This document shows positions 54,038-62,990 of a DNA stretch of 64,000 nt, one piece after another; the first letter of the stretch is position 1, and each line of letters starts with the position of its first letter. Where the stretch lies: contig NZ_JBHRSJ010000034.1 in NCBI RefSeq assembly GCF_042643485.1, positions 248,001 to 312,000 on the forward strand, written 5' to 3'. The translations under genes were made by a program, and so were the position numbers. This DNA comes from Azotobacter bryophylli. Its GTDB lineage: Bacteria > Pseudomonadota > Gammaproteobacteria > Pseudomonadales > Pseudomonadaceae. A model generated the notes under the pieces. That model was not told the origin of the DNA. It worked only from the letters and a program-made list of their open reading frames with translations, and did no database searches.

Positions 54038-54913
54038 GTGACTGCTCTTGCTGATCCGAACTCAACACCCGGCACGCTTTATGTGGTCGCCACGCCTATC
54101 GGCAATCTGGATGACATCAGTACGCGTGCGCTAAAGGTCTTGCGCGAGGTGAGCTTGATCGCCGCCGAAGATACCCGCCACTCGATGCGTTTGCTTCAGC
54201 ATTTCGGCATTACCACGCCCCTGGCTGCCTGCCATGAACATAACGAACGGGATCAGGGGGGGCGTTTTCTGTCGCGCTTGCAGGCCGGGCAGGATGTCGC
54301 GCTCATCTCGGATGCCGGCACGCCTCTGATCTCCGATCCCGGCTTCCACTTGGTGCGTCAGGCGCGGGCTGCTGGTGTGCGCGTGGTTCCGGTCCCTGGG
54401 TCCTGTGCCCTGATCGCTGCCTTGTCTGCTGCAGGTCTACCTTCCGATCGCTTCGTGTTCGAAGGCTTTCTCCCGGCTAAGGCGGTTGCTCGGCAGGCTC
54501 GGCTGGAGCAGCTCAAGGAGGAGCCACGCACGCTGATCTTCTATGAAGCGCCGCATCGGATTCTCGAGTGTCTTGAGGATCTGGAGCGGATCATGGGTGG
54601 GGGGCGGCTGGCCGTGCTGGCGCGAGAGTTGACGAAGGCTTTCGAGACGCTGAAAGGACTTCCTTTGGCCGAGTTGCGAGCCTGGGTGGCTGCTGACGGT
54701 AATCAGCAACGTGGCGAATGCGTGTTGCTGCTGGCAGGTTGGCAGGCGCCTGAGGGCGAAGGGGAAATAACGACCGAGGCTCTTCGGGTGCTGGATCTTT
54801 TGCTTGGGGAGATGCCGTTGAAGCGTGCTGTCGCCCTGGCAGCGGAAATCACCGGGATCCGCAAGAATCTGCTGTATCAGGTGGCTCTGGAGCGTAGCGA
54901 AAGAGGCCGCTGA
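54038..54913 (+). CDS. rsmI: 16S rRNA 2'-O-ribose C1402 methyltransferase RsmI
   Basis: A 291-residue tetrapyrrole-methylase-fold enzyme that methylates C1402 of 16S rRNA near the P site. LYVVATPIGNLDDISTRAL, AAEDTRHSMRLLQHFGI and LISDAGTPLISDPGF are the SAM-binding motifs of the family. It starts with GTG at 54038. Divergent from lpoA and followed by the RNase P RNA gene. Confidence 0.96.
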   Translation: MTALADPNSTPGTLYVVATPIGNLDDISTRALKVLREVSLIAAEDTRHSMRLLQHFGITTPLAACHEHNERDQGGRFLSRLQAGQDVALISDAGTPLISDPGFHLVRQARAAGVRVVPVPGSCALIAALSAAGLPSDRFVFEGFLPAKAVARQARLEQLKEEPRTLIFYEAPHRILECLEDLERIMGGGRLAVLARELTKAFETLKGLPLAELRAWVAADGNQQRGECVLLLAGWQAPEGEGEITTEALRVLDLLLGEMPLKRAVALAAEITGIRKNLLYQVALERSERGR

Positions 54914-54935
54914 GCGGTTTGTTCGGCTCCGGGCT

Positions 54936-54965
54936 TGCAGTGGGTGGCCGGCTACCGTTACCCTT
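54936..54965 (+). promoter_or_regulatory. Possible rnpB promoter
   Basis: TTGCAG (54936-54941) and TACCCT (54960-54965) with an 18-base spacer end seven bases before the RNase P RNA 5' end as judged from its terminal helix. Confidence 0.4.
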
Positions 54966-54971
54966 CCTAGA

Positions 54972-55330
54972 GGAGAGTCGATTGGACAGTCGCCGCTTCG
55001 TATTGTTCCGCAATATGAGGGGGAGGAAAGTCCGGGCTCCATAGGGCGGAGTGCCAGGTAACGCCTGGGAGGCGTGAGCCTACGGAAAGTGCCACAGAAA
55101 ATAACCGCCTAAGCATGCAAATGCCGGTAAGGGTGAAAAGGTGCGGTAAGAGCGCACCGCACGGCTGGTAACAGTTCGTGGCTAGGTAAACCCCACTCGG
55201 AGCAAGACCAAATAGGGATCCTTCGGCGTGGCCCGCGCTGGATCCGGGTAGGTTGCTAGAGGCGGCCAGTGATGGTCGTCGTAGAGGAATGACTGTCCTC
55301 GACAGAACCCGGCTTATAGATCGACTCTCC
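54972..55330 (+). ncRNA. rnpB: RNase P RNA (class A)
   Basis: About 359 bases of bacterial type A RNase P RNA, the ribozyme that matures tRNA 5' ends. The terminal P1 helix is perfect: GGAGAGTCGA (54972-54981) with TCGACTCTCC (55321-55330). The universal core strings GAGGAAAGTCCGGGCTCC, GCCAGGTAACGCCTGG and CCACAGAAAATAACCGCC, and the 3' segments GGTAAACCCCACTCGGAGCA and ACAGAACCCGGCTTATA, are all present. It lies between rsmI and mraZ, as in other Pseudomonas. Ends are placed from P1 and may differ by a few bases. Confidence 0.97.
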
Positions 55331-55378
55331 TAATTTCCCTCCTCTTGGTTCTGATACCTCTCTCACAAATAGCAAAAG

Positions 55379-55409
55379 TTTCTTGACACTTAAGAAACTA
55401 CTTTAAGTG
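55379..55409. repeat. Nested inverted repeats in the rnpB-mraZ interval
   Basis: TTTCTT...AAGAAA (55379-55384, 55392-55397) and CACTTAA...TTAAGTG (55387-55393, 55403-55409) interlock. The 306-base interval 55331-55636 also has a 9-base direct repeat CGCCGATCT (55465, 55496), the mraZ promoter and the MraZ-type repeats. I see no gene in it. Confidence 0.45.
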
Positions 55410-55531
55410 CCATGAGCAGGTTTTTGTTTGTGCTCGAATTCCCTTTCGAGGCCTGCTTCGCTTGCGCCGATCTCCGCTTCGCTGCGTCGCTAAATCGCCG
55501 ATCTATAAGGAATTTCTCCATTTTCCCCTCC

Positions 55532-55561
55532 TTGACTGTGAGGTCTTGGCGTTCCTATAGT
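55532..55561 (+). promoter_or_regulatory. mraZ (dcw cluster) promoter
   Basis: TTGACT (55532-55537), an 18-base spacer and TATAGT (55556-55561) form a good sigma-70 promoter, with the MraZ-type repeats starting at its downstream edge. Confidence 0.65.
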
Positions 55562-55568
55562 GTGCGCA

Positions 55569-55608
55569 AGTGGCGCAAAGTGGCAGAAAGTGGGTCTCAG
55601 TGGCGTGG
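55569..55608 (+). promoter_or_regulatory. MraZ operator: four 10-bp direct repeats
   Basis: AGTGGC, AGTGGC, AGTGGG and AGTGGC recur exactly every 10 bases at 55569, 55579, 55589 and 55599, separated by four-base spacers; a degenerate AGTGTG lies one period upstream at 55559. MraZ is known to bind TGGG-type direct repeats with 10-bp spacing in its own promoter, so this is its likely autoregulatory site. Confidence 0.82.
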
Positions 55609-55636
55609 GAGCGGTAATTGAAGGGGAATTCAGTCC

Positions 55637-56095
55637 GTGTTTCGCGGAGCTAATGCCGTCAGTCTTGACGCAAAGGGAAGGATCTCGATGCCTGCCAGGT
55701 ATCGGGACGAGATCGTCTCGCGTTCTGCCGGGCAGCTCATCGTAACCATCGACGCCGTCGACCCCTGTCTGTGCATCTATCCCCTGCCGGAGTGGGAGCT
55801 CATCGAAGCCAAACTGCGCCAGCTTCCTTCGCTGCGTGAGGAAACTCGCCGTTTGCAGCGTTTGCTGATCGGCAATGCTGTGGATATCGAACTGGATGGC
55901 AGTGGGCGCTTTCTGATCCCGCCGCGTCTGCGCGAGTACGCGAAGCTGGACAAGCACGCGATGCTGGTCGGTCAGCTGAACAAGTTTCAACTGTGGGACG
56001 AAGATGCCTGGAACGCGATTTCGGATGCTGACCTGGCGGCAATCAAACAACAACCTGGCGAAATGCCGGATGAGCTGCGTGACTTGATCCTGTGA
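55637..56095 (+). CDS. mraZ: Transcriptional regulator MraZ
   Basis: A 152-residue regulator with two SpoVT/AbrB-like domains: FRGANAVSLDAKGRISMPARY and AVDIELDGSGRFLIPPRLREY. MraZ oligomers repress the division and cell wall cluster by binding the direct repeats just upstream. It starts at GTG 55637 with AGGGGAA upstream. The stop overlaps the rsmH GTG start by four bases. Confidence 0.96.
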   Translation: MFRGANAVSLDAKGRISMPARYRDEIVSRSAGQLIVTIDAVDPCLCIYPLPEWELIEAKLRQLPSLREETRRLQRLLIGNAVDIELDGSGRFLIPPRLREYAKLDKHAMLVGQLNKFQLWDEDAWNAISDADLAAIKQQPGEMPDELRDLIL

Positions 56096-57039
56096 CTAAT
56101 AAGAGCGGCTTCAGCCATATCACCGTTTTGCTCGAGGAGGCCGTCGAGGCCTTGGCTGTGCGTGCGGATGGCTGTTATCTGGATGGGACCTTCGGTCGTG
56201 GCGGTCATAGCCGACTGATACTCGACCATTTGGGACCGCAGGGGCGTTTGCTGGGGTTCGACAAGGACCCGCAGGCGATCGCGACGGGGCACGCCCTGGC
56301 CGCCGAAGATGGTCGTTTCGCCATCGTGCAGCGCAGTTTCGCCGAGCTTGCCGACGAGTTGGCGGTACGTGGGCTGGCCGGCAAGATCAGTGGGGTACTC
56401 CTCGATCTCGGGGTTTCCTCTCCGCAGCTGGACGATCCCGAGCGTGGCTTCAGTTTTCTCGGCGATGGCCCGTTGGACATGCGCATGGACCCCGATCATG
56501 GTGTCAGCGCAGCGCAATGGCTGGCCAGTGCCAGCGAGGAAGAAATCGCTCGGGTGTTCAAGGAGTACGGCGAGGAACGCTTTGCCAAGCGCATGGCTCA
56601 TGCGGTGGTGCTGCGTCGCGCGGAAAGGCCCTTTGAGCGTACCGCCGATCTGGCCCAGGTGCTGGCCGCCGCCAATCCGGCTTGGGAAAAGGGCAAGAAT
56701 CCCGCAACCCGCGCCTTCCAGGGCTTGCGTATCCACATCAATAACGAGCTGGCCGACCTGGAAAAGGGGCTCGGTGCCGCTCTCGAAGCCCTCGAGGTCG
56801 GCGGGCGCCTGGTAGTTATCAGCTTCCATTCGCTCGAGGACCGCATCGTCAAGCAGTTCATGCGACGCCAGGCCAAGGGCGAAGCGGACAAGCTGCCCCG
56901 TGACCTGCCGATCATTCCGCCGGCCTTCGAGCCTAGGCTCAGACTGGTCGGCAAGCCTCAATACGCGTCCGAGGACGAGCTCAAGGCCAACCCGCGCGCG
57001 CGCAGCGCGGTCATGCGCGTGGCGGAGAAGCTGAGATGA
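56092..57039 (+). CDS. rsmH: 16S rRNA m4C1402 methyltransferase RsmH
   Basis: A 315-residue SAM-dependent enzyme that adds the N4-methyl group to C1402 of 16S rRNA, the same nucleotide methylated on the ribose by RsmI about 1.2 kb upstream. The SAM motif is YLDGTFGRGGHS, followed by LLDLGVSSPQLDDPERGFSF and VISFHSLEDRIVKQF. GTG start at 56092 in GTGA, overlapping mraZ. Confidence 0.97.
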   Translation: MTNKSGFSHITVLLEEAVEALAVRADGCYLDGTFGRGGHSRLILDHLGPQGRLLGFDKDPQAIATGHALAAEDGRFAIVQRSFAELADELAVRGLAGKISGVLLDLGVSSPQLDDPERGFSFLGDGPLDMRMDPDHGVSAAQWLASASEEEIARVFKEYGEERFAKRMAHAVVLRRAERPFERTADLAQVLAAANPAWEKGKNPATRAFQGLRIHINNELADLEKGLGAALEALEVGGRLVVISFHSLEDRIVKQFMRRQAKGEADKLPRDLPIIPPAFEPRLRLVGKPQYASEDELKANPRARSAVMRVAEKLR

Positions 57040-57329
57040 GCATCGAATCGGCCAAGGCCATGCCGAGCGGCAGCACGCTCATGCTCGTGCTTTTCATCGG
57101 CGTGCTGCTTTCGGCCATCGCCGTGGCCTACAGCGCTCACTGGAATCGCCAACTGCTCAATGCCCTGTATGGCGAGTTGAGCGAGCGCGACAAGCTCCAG
57201 GCCGAATGGGGGCGCCTCATTCTCGAGCAGAGTACCTGGACGGCCCACAACCGGATCGAATCCTTGGCCAGCGAGACCCTCAAGATGCGCATTCCCGAGG
57301 CGGCGGAAGTTCGTCTGGTGGCGCCATGA
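57036..57329 (+). CDS. ftsL: Cell division protein FtsL
   Basis: A 97-residue bitopic divisome protein: a short cytoplasmic N-terminus, one helix (LMLVLFIGVLLSAIAVAYS) and a periplasmic coiled coil (about residues 40-85). With FtsB and FtsQ it activates FtsWI. Start ATG 57036 overlaps rsmH; the end overlaps ftsI. Confidence 0.94.
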   Translation: MSIESAKAMPSGSTLMLVLFIGVLLSAIAVAYSAHWNRQLLNALYGELSERDKLQAEWGRLILEQSTWTAHNRIESLASETLKMRIPEAAEVRLVAP

Positions 57330-59074
57330 TGAAGATCGAGGGCACTCTTTATCCATGGCGCTTCCGTCTGGTGCTGGCCCTGCTGGCGTTGATGGTGGCT
57401 GCTATCGCCATTCGTATCGTCGACCTGCACGTTTTCGATCACGACTTCCTGCAGGGACAGGGCGATGCCCGCAGCGTACGGCATATCTCGATCCATGCGC
57501 ATCGAGGCCTGATCACCGATCGCAACGGCGAGCCTCTCGCCGTGAGTACTCCGGTCACTACCCTGTGGGGCAACCCCAAGGAGCTGCAGGGCGCCCGTGC
57601 GCAGTGGGCCGCCCTAGCCAAGGCCTTGAATCAGGACCCCAAGGTCCTGACGGAGCGCCTCGAACAGCAGGCCGGACGCGAATTCACCTATCTGGCCCGC
57701 GGCCTGACGCCCGAAGAGGGCCAGGCCGTTCTCGATCTGAAGATTCCCGGGGTCTACGGTCTCGAGGAGTTCCGACGCTTCTATCCGGCGGGGGAAGTGA
57801 CGGCCCATGTGATCGGTTTCACCGATATCGATGACCGTGGGCGCGAAGGCGTCGAACTGGCCTTCGACGAGTGGCTGGCCGGTGTGCCGGGGCGGCGTCA
57901 GGTGCTCAAGGATCGTCGTGGCCGGCTGATCAAGGACGTGCAGGTGGTGCAGAACGCCAAGGCCGGCAAGGCGTTGGCGCTCTCCATCGATCTGCGCCTG
58001 CAGTATCTGGCCCATCGGGAATTGCGCAATGCCATTACCGAGTTCGGGGCCAAGGCCGGCAGTCTGGTGCTTCTCGATGTGAAGACCGGCGAGATTCTGG
58101 CGATGGTCAACCAGCCGACCTACAACCCCAACAACAAGCGCAACCTCGAACCGGCCGCCATGCGCAACCGCGCTCTGATCGACGTGTTCGAGCCCGGCTC
58201 GACGATGAAGCCGCTGTCCATGAGCGCCGCTCTGGAGACCGGGCGCTGGAAGCCGGAAGACAGGGTGGAGGTGGCTCCGGGCACGTTACGCATCGGTCGC
58301 TATACCATCCGCGACGTTTCACGTACCGAGGGCGGCGTGCTGGATCTGACCGGCATCCTGATCAAGTCGAGTAACGTCGGCATGAGCAAGGTGGCTTTCG
58401 ATATCGGCGGCGAATCCATCTATTCGATGATGCAGCGCCTCGGCATCGGCCAGGACACCGGCCTCGGCTTCCCCGGCGAGCGCGTCGGCAACCTGCCCAA
58501 TCACCGCGAGTGGCACAAGGCCGAGACCGCCACCCTGTCCTACGGCTACGGCCTGTCCACGACCGCCGTGCAGCTCGCCCATGCCTACGCCACCCTGGCC
58601 AACGACGGGCGTTCGGTCCCGCTGGTGATGACCCGGCAAGACAATGTTCCGGAGGGTGCCCAGGTGATTTCCGAGAAGGTCGCCAAGACCATCCAGGGCA
58701 TGCTGCAGCAGGTGGTCGAGGCGCCGGGCGGTGTGTTCCGCGCCAAGGTTCCGGGCTATCACGTGGCAGGCAAGAGCGGTACCGCGCGCAAGACCAGCGT
58801 GGGCAGCAAGGGCTACAAGGAAAAATCCTATCGCTCCCTATTCGCCGGCTTCGGGCCGAGCAGCAATCCGCGCATCGCCATGGCCGTGGTGATCGACGAG
58901 CCGACCAATGGTGCCTATTACGGTGGTCTGGTGTCGGCACCGGTGTTCGGCAAGGTCATGGCAGGGGCGCTGCGCTTGATGAACGTGGCGCCGGACAATC
59001 TGCCTCCTCCGGAGGAGACCAAGGCCGCCGTGGCGGGTGAGTCCAGCAAACCCGGCAAAGGAGATCGCACCTGA
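57326..59074 (+). CDS. ftsI: Peptidoglycan D,D-transpeptidase FtsI (PBP3)
   Basis: A 582-residue septal transpeptidase. One N-terminal helix (LVLALLALMVAAIAIRIV) anchors it; the pedestal domain covers about residues 50-230 and the transpeptidase domain follows with active-site STMK (292-295), SSN (348-350) and KSGT (483-486). It cross-links septal peptidoglycan and is the main target of several beta-lactams. Starts at ATG 57326 (ATGA overlap with ftsL); the next codon is also ATG. The end overlaps murE. Confidence 0.97.
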   Translation: MMKIEGTLYPWRFRLVLALLALMVAAIAIRIVDLHVFDHDFLQGQGDARSVRHISIHAHRGLITDRNGEPLAVSTPVTTLWGNPKELQGARAQWAALAKALNQDPKVLTERLEQQAGREFTYLARGLTPEEGQAVLDLKIPGVYGLEEFRRFYPAGEVTAHVIGFTDIDDRGREGVELAFDEWLAGVPGRRQVLKDRRGRLIKDVQVVQNAKAGKALALSIDLRLQYLAHRELRNAITEFGAKAGSLVLLDVKTGEILAMVNQPTYNPNNKRNLEPAAMRNRALIDVFEPGSTMKPLSMSAALETGRWKPEDRVEVAPGTLRIGRYTIRDVSRTEGGVLDLTGILIKSSNVGMSKVAFDIGGESIYSMMQRLGIGQDTGLGFPGERVGNLPNHREWHKAETATLSYGYGLSTTAVQLAHAYATLANDGRSVPLVMTRQDNVPEGAQVISEKVAKTIQGMLQQVVEAPGGVFRAKVPGYHVAGKSGTARKTSVGSKGYKEKSYRSLFAGFGPSSNPRIAMAVVIDEPTNGAYYGGLVSAPVFGKVMAGALRLMNVAPDNLPPPEETKAAVAGESSKPGKGDRT

Positions 59075-60537
59075 TGCCTATGCCGCTCAATCAATTGCTG
59101 CCCCAGGCCGAGAGCTCCGTCCTGATTCGCGAGTTGACCCTCGACAGCCGAGAGATCCGTCCGGGCGATCTGTTCATGGCGGTTCCCGGTGGACGCCAGG
59201 ACGGTCGCGCGCACATCGCCGACGCCGTGGCGCGCGGTGCTGCTGCCGTCGCCTACGAGGCCGAAGGCGCGCAGATGCCTGCAGAGACCAAGATCCCCCT
59301 GTTGCCGATCAAGGGACTGGCACGTCAGCTCTCGGCGATTGCCGGGCGCTTCTATGGCGAGCCGAGCCGGGCCCTGCGACTGATCGGCGTGACTGGCACC
59401 AACGGCAAGACCAGCGTCAGTCAGCTGCTCGCCCAGGCATTGGACCTGCTCGGGGAGCGCTGCGGCATCATCGGCACCCTGGGCAACGGCTTCCATGGCG
59501 AACTGACCAGCGGACGGCACACCACGCCGGACCCTATCGGCGTGCAGGCCGCCCTGGCCGACTTGCATCGGGGCGGGGCTCGCGCCGTGGCCATGGAGGT
59601 TTCTTCCCATGGTCTGGAGCAGGGGAGGGTCGCGGCGCTGGATTTCGACGTGGCGGTTTTCACCAATCTGTCCCGCGATCACCTGGACTACCACGGCACC
59701 ATGGAGGCCTACGCCGCGGCCAAGGCCCGGCTGTTCGCCTGGCCGAATCTGGGTTGCCGGGTGCTCAACCTCGATGATGCCTTCGGCCGGCAACTGGCGG
59801 CCGAGACGCAGTCCTCCCGCCTGATCGGCTACAGCCTGGAAGATCATGGCGCCTATCTCTACTGTCGCCAGGCCCGTTTCGACGAGCAGGGGGTGCGCGC
59901 CGAACTCGTCACTCCGCAAGGCGAAGGGCTGCTATGCAGTCCGCTGCTCGGCCGCTTCAACCTGAGCAACCTGCTGGCCGTGGTGGGGGCGCTGCTCGGC
60001 CTGGGTTATCCGCTCGACGAAATTCTCGGTGTGATGCCGAAGCTGCAGGCCCCGGCCGGACGCATGCAGCGTCTCGGCGGTGTCGGCCTGCCCCTGGTGG
60101 TGGTCGACTACGCCCACACGCCGGATGCCCTGGAGAAGGTGTTGGAGGCATTGCGCCCACATGTCCGCGGTCGGCTCCTGTGCCTGTTCGGCTGCGGTGG
60201 CGATCGCGACCGCGGCAAGCGCCCACTGATGGCGCAGGTTGCCGAGCGCTTGGCCGATGCCGTGCTGGTCACCGACGACAACCCTCGCTCTGAGCCGCCC
60301 GAACAGATCTTCGCGGATATCCGCACCGGCTTCGCCGCTCCCGAGAAGATCGCCTTCCTGCACGGTCGGGCCCAGGCCATCGCCCGGTTGATCGAGGGGG
60401 TCGGGGCCGCCGACGTACTGCTGCTGGCCGGCAAGGGACATGAGGACTACCAGGAAATCGACGGCGTGCGGCAGCCGTTCTCGGATATCGACGAGGCCGG
60501 CAAGGCCCTGCAGGAGTGGGAGAGGACACATGCTTAA
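59074..60537 (+). CDS. murE: UDP-MurNAc-tripeptide (meso-DAP) ligase MurE
   Basis: A 487-residue Mur ligase that adds meso-diaminopimelate to UDP-MurNAc-Ala-Glu. The ATP loop is TGTNGKTSVSQLL (about residues 107-119) and the DNPR motif at 402-405 identifies the meso-DAP-specific type. Overlaps ftsI by one base and murF by eight. Confidence 0.97.
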   Translation: MPMPLNQLLPQAESSVLIRELTLDSREIRPGDLFMAVPGGRQDGRAHIADAVARGAAAVAYEAEGAQMPAETKIPLLPIKGLARQLSAIAGRFYGEPSRALRLIGVTGTNGKTSVSQLLAQALDLLGERCGIIGTLGNGFHGELTSGRHTTPDPIGVQAALADLHRGGARAVAMEVSSHGLEQGRVAALDFDVAVFTNLSRDHLDYHGTMEAYAAAKARLFAWPNLGCRVLNLDDAFGRQLAAETQSSRLIGYSLEDHGAYLYCRQARFDEQGVRAELVTPQGEGLLCSPLLGRFNLSNLLAVVGALLGLGYPLDEILGVMPKLQAPAGRMQRLGGVGLPLVVVDYAHTPDALEKVLEALRPHVRGRLLCLFGCGGDRDRGKRPLMAQVAERLADAVLVTDDNPRSEPPEQIFADIRTGFAAPEKIAFLHGRAQAIARLIEGVGAADVLLLAGKGHEDYQEIDGVRQPFSDIDEAGKALQEWERTHA

Positions 60538-61897
60538 GGCACTGCATCTCAGCGAAATCGCCGCCGCGCTGGAGGGCCGGCTGTCGGGTGCTGATGCCGC
60601 CTTCGACTCCGTGGGGAGCGACAGCCGGGCGATCCGCCCGGGACAGCTGTTCGTCGCGCTGGTTGGTCCACGCTTTGACGGGCATGACTTCCTCGTCGAG
60701 GTCGCCGGCAAGGGCGCGGCCGCCGCGCTGGTCGAGCGTGAGGTGCCGGGTTTGGCGCTGCCGCAGCTGCTGGTAGCGGATACACGCCTCGCCCTCGGCC
60801 GCCTGGGCGCCCTTAACCGCGGGGACTATCACGGTCCGCTGGCGGCGGTGACCGGTTCCAGCGGCAAGACCACGGTCAAGGAGATGCTCGCCAGCATCCT
60901 GCGTACCCACGGACCGGTGCTGGCCACCCGCGGCAACCTGAACAACGATCTCGGCGCGCCGCTGACTCTGCTCGAGCTGGCGCCCGAGCATGTCGGCGCG
61001 GTGATCGAGCTGGGGGCCTCGCGCGTCGGCGAGATCGCCTACACCGCCGGCCTGACCCGTCCGCAGGTCGCCATCATCACCAATGCGGGCACGGCCCATG
61101 TCGGCGAGTTCGGCGGCCCGGAGAAGATCGTCGAGGCCAAGGGCGAGATCATCGAGGGTTTGCCGGCCGATGGCGTCGCCGTGCTCAACCGCGACGATGC
61201 GGCTTTCCCGACATGGGAGCGGCGCGCCGCCGGTCGGCGCGTACTGAGCTTCGCCCTGAACGATCCGGCCGCCGACTTCCGGGCCGAGTCCATCGCCAAC
61301 GACGACCGGGGTTGTCCTGCCTTCACCCTCCTGGGAGCGGCCGGCGAGATTCGCATCCAGCTCAATCTCCTGGGCCGGCACAACGTCGCCAACGCCTTGG
61401 CCGCCGCTGCCGCCGCCCATGCCCTGGGCGTGCCGCTGGTCGGAATCCGAGAGGGCCTGGAAGGCCTGCAGCCGGTCCGGGGCCGCGCTGTCTCGCGGGT
61501 CGCGCCGAATGGCGTGCGGATCATCGATGACAGTTACAACGCGAACCCCGTTTCGGTTTGCGCGGCGATCGATATACTCGCCGGCTTTTCCGGCCGGACC
61601 GTCCTGGTCCTCGGCGACATGGGCGAACTGGGGGCCTGGGCCGAGGAAGGGCACCGGCAGGTCGGCGCCTATGCCGCCGGCAAGGTCGACGCGCTGTATG
61701 CCGTGGGGCCGCTGATGGCCCATGCGGTGGCGGCATTCGGGAGCCAGGGTCGGCACTTCGCCGACCAGGCCAGCCTGCTCGAGGTGTTGCGCGGCGAACA
61801 GGACACCAACACCACCATTCTGATCAAGGGTTCACGTAGTGCGGCGATGGACAGGATCGTCTCGGCTCTCTGCGGTACCAGCGAGGAGATTCATTAA
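60530..61897 (+). CDS. murF: UDP-MurNAc-tripeptide:D-Ala-D-Ala ligase MurF
   Basis: A 455-residue ligase that adds D-Ala-D-Ala to complete the UDP-MurNAc-pentapeptide. The ATP loop is TGSSGKTTVKEML (about residues 108-120), with LNNDLGAPLTLL and DDSYNANPVSVCAAI in the later domains. I use the ATG at 60530, which fits the family N-terminus (MLKALHLSEIAAALEG); the longer frame lies in murE. Confidence 0.97.
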   Translation: MLKALHLSEIAAALEGRLSGADAAFDSVGSDSRAIRPGQLFVALVGPRFDGHDFLVEVAGKGAAAALVEREVPGLALPQLLVADTRLALGRLGALNRGDYHGPLAAVTGSSGKTTVKEMLASILRTHGPVLATRGNLNNDLGAPLTLLELAPEHVGAVIELGASRVGEIAYTAGLTRPQVAIITNAGTAHVGEFGGPEKIVEAKGEIIEGLPADGVAVLNRDDAAFPTWERRAAGRRVLSFALNDPAADFRAESIANDDRGCPAFTLLGAAGEIRIQLNLLGRHNVANALAAAAAAHALGVPLVGIREGLEGLQPVRGRAVSRVAPNGVRIIDDSYNANPVSVCAAIDILAGFSGRTVLVLGDMGELGAWAEEGHRQVGAYAAGKVDALYAVGPLMAHAVAAFGSQGRHFADQASLLEVLRGEQDTNTTILIKGSRSAAMDRIVSALCGTSEEIH

Positions 61898-62980
61898 ATG
61901 CTGCTGCTGCTGGCAGAGTATCTGCAACACGTCTACACGGGCTTCGCGGTCTTCCAGTACCTGACCCTGCGCGGGATTCTCGGGGTGCTGACCGCCCTGG
62001 CCCTGGCGCTGCTGCTGGGGCCCTGGATGATCCGCACCCTGCAGCTGCGCCAGATCGGCCAGGCGGTGCGCGACGACGGCCCGCAATCGCACCTGTCGAA
62101 GAAAGGCACGCCGACCATGGGCGGCGCCCTGATCCTCTCCGCCATCGCCATCAGCACGCTGCTGTGGGCCGACCTGTCCAACCGCTACGTCTGGGTAGTG
62201 CTGGCCGTGACCCTGCTGTTCGGCGCCATCGGCTGGGTTGATGACTACCGCAAGGTGATCGAGAAGAACTCCCGCGGCCTGCCGAGCCGCTGGAAGTATT
62301 TCTGGCAGTCGGTATTCGGCCTCGGGGCCGCCGTCTTCCTTTATATGACCGCGCAGACCCCCGCCGAGACCACCCTGATCCTGCCGCTGGTCAAGACCAT
62401 CGAGATCCCCCTGGGGCTGGGCTTCATCGTGCTGACCTATTTCGTCATCGTCGGCTCCAGCAACGCGGTGAACCTCACCGACGGTCTGGACGGCCTGGCG
62501 ATCATGCCGACGGTGATGGTCGGCGGCGCCCTAGGCATCTTCTGCTACCTATCCGGCAACGCCAAGTTCGCCGAATACCTGCTGATTCCCAACGTGGCGG
62601 GCGCCGGCGAGCTGATCGTGTTCTGCGGCGCGCTGATCGGCGCCGGCCTCGGCTTCCTCTGGTTCAACACCTATCCGGCCCAGGTCTTCATGGGCGACGT
62701 CGGCGCCCTGGCGCTGGGCGCGGCGCTGGGCACCATCGCGGTGATTGTCCGCCAGGAAGTGGTGCTGTTCATCATGGGGGGCGTGTTCGTCATGGAAACC
62801 CTGTCGGTGATGATCCAGGTCGCTTCCTTCAAGCTGACCGGCAAGCGCGTGTTCCGCATGGCGCCGATCCACCACCACTTCGAACTGAAAGGCTGGCCGG
62901 AGCCGCGGGTGATCGTGCGCTTCTGGATCATCACCGTGATTCTGGTGCTGATCGGTCTGGCCACACTGAAGCTGCGCTGA
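61898..62980 (+). CDS. mraY: Phospho-N-acetylmuramoyl-pentapeptide transferase MraY
   Basis: A 360-residue polytopic membrane enzyme that transfers phospho-MurNAc-pentapeptide to undecaprenyl phosphate, making lipid I. About ten helices are present, with the catalytic acidic motifs GWVDDYRKV and NLTDGLDGLAIMP and the HHHFE motif near the C-terminus (APIHHHFELKGW). It begins directly after the murF stop with no gap. Confidence 0.98.
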   Translation: MLLLLAEYLQHVYTGFAVFQYLTLRGILGVLTALALALLLGPWMIRTLQLRQIGQAVRDDGPQSHLSKKGTPTMGGALILSAIAISTLLWADLSNRYVWVVLAVTLLFGAIGWVDDYRKVIEKNSRGLPSRWKYFWQSVFGLGAAVFLYMTAQTPAETTLILPLVKTIEIPLGLGFIVLTYFVIVGSSNAVNLTDGLDGLAIMPTVMVGGALGIFCYLSGNAKFAEYLLIPNVAGAGELIVFCGALIGAGLGFLWFNTYPAQVFMGDVGALALGAALGTIAVIVRQEVVLFIMGGVFVMETLSVMIQVASFKLTGKRVFRMAPIHHHFELKGWPEPRVIVRFWIITVILVLIGLATLKLR

Positions 62981-62990
62981 GGACAAGGGA

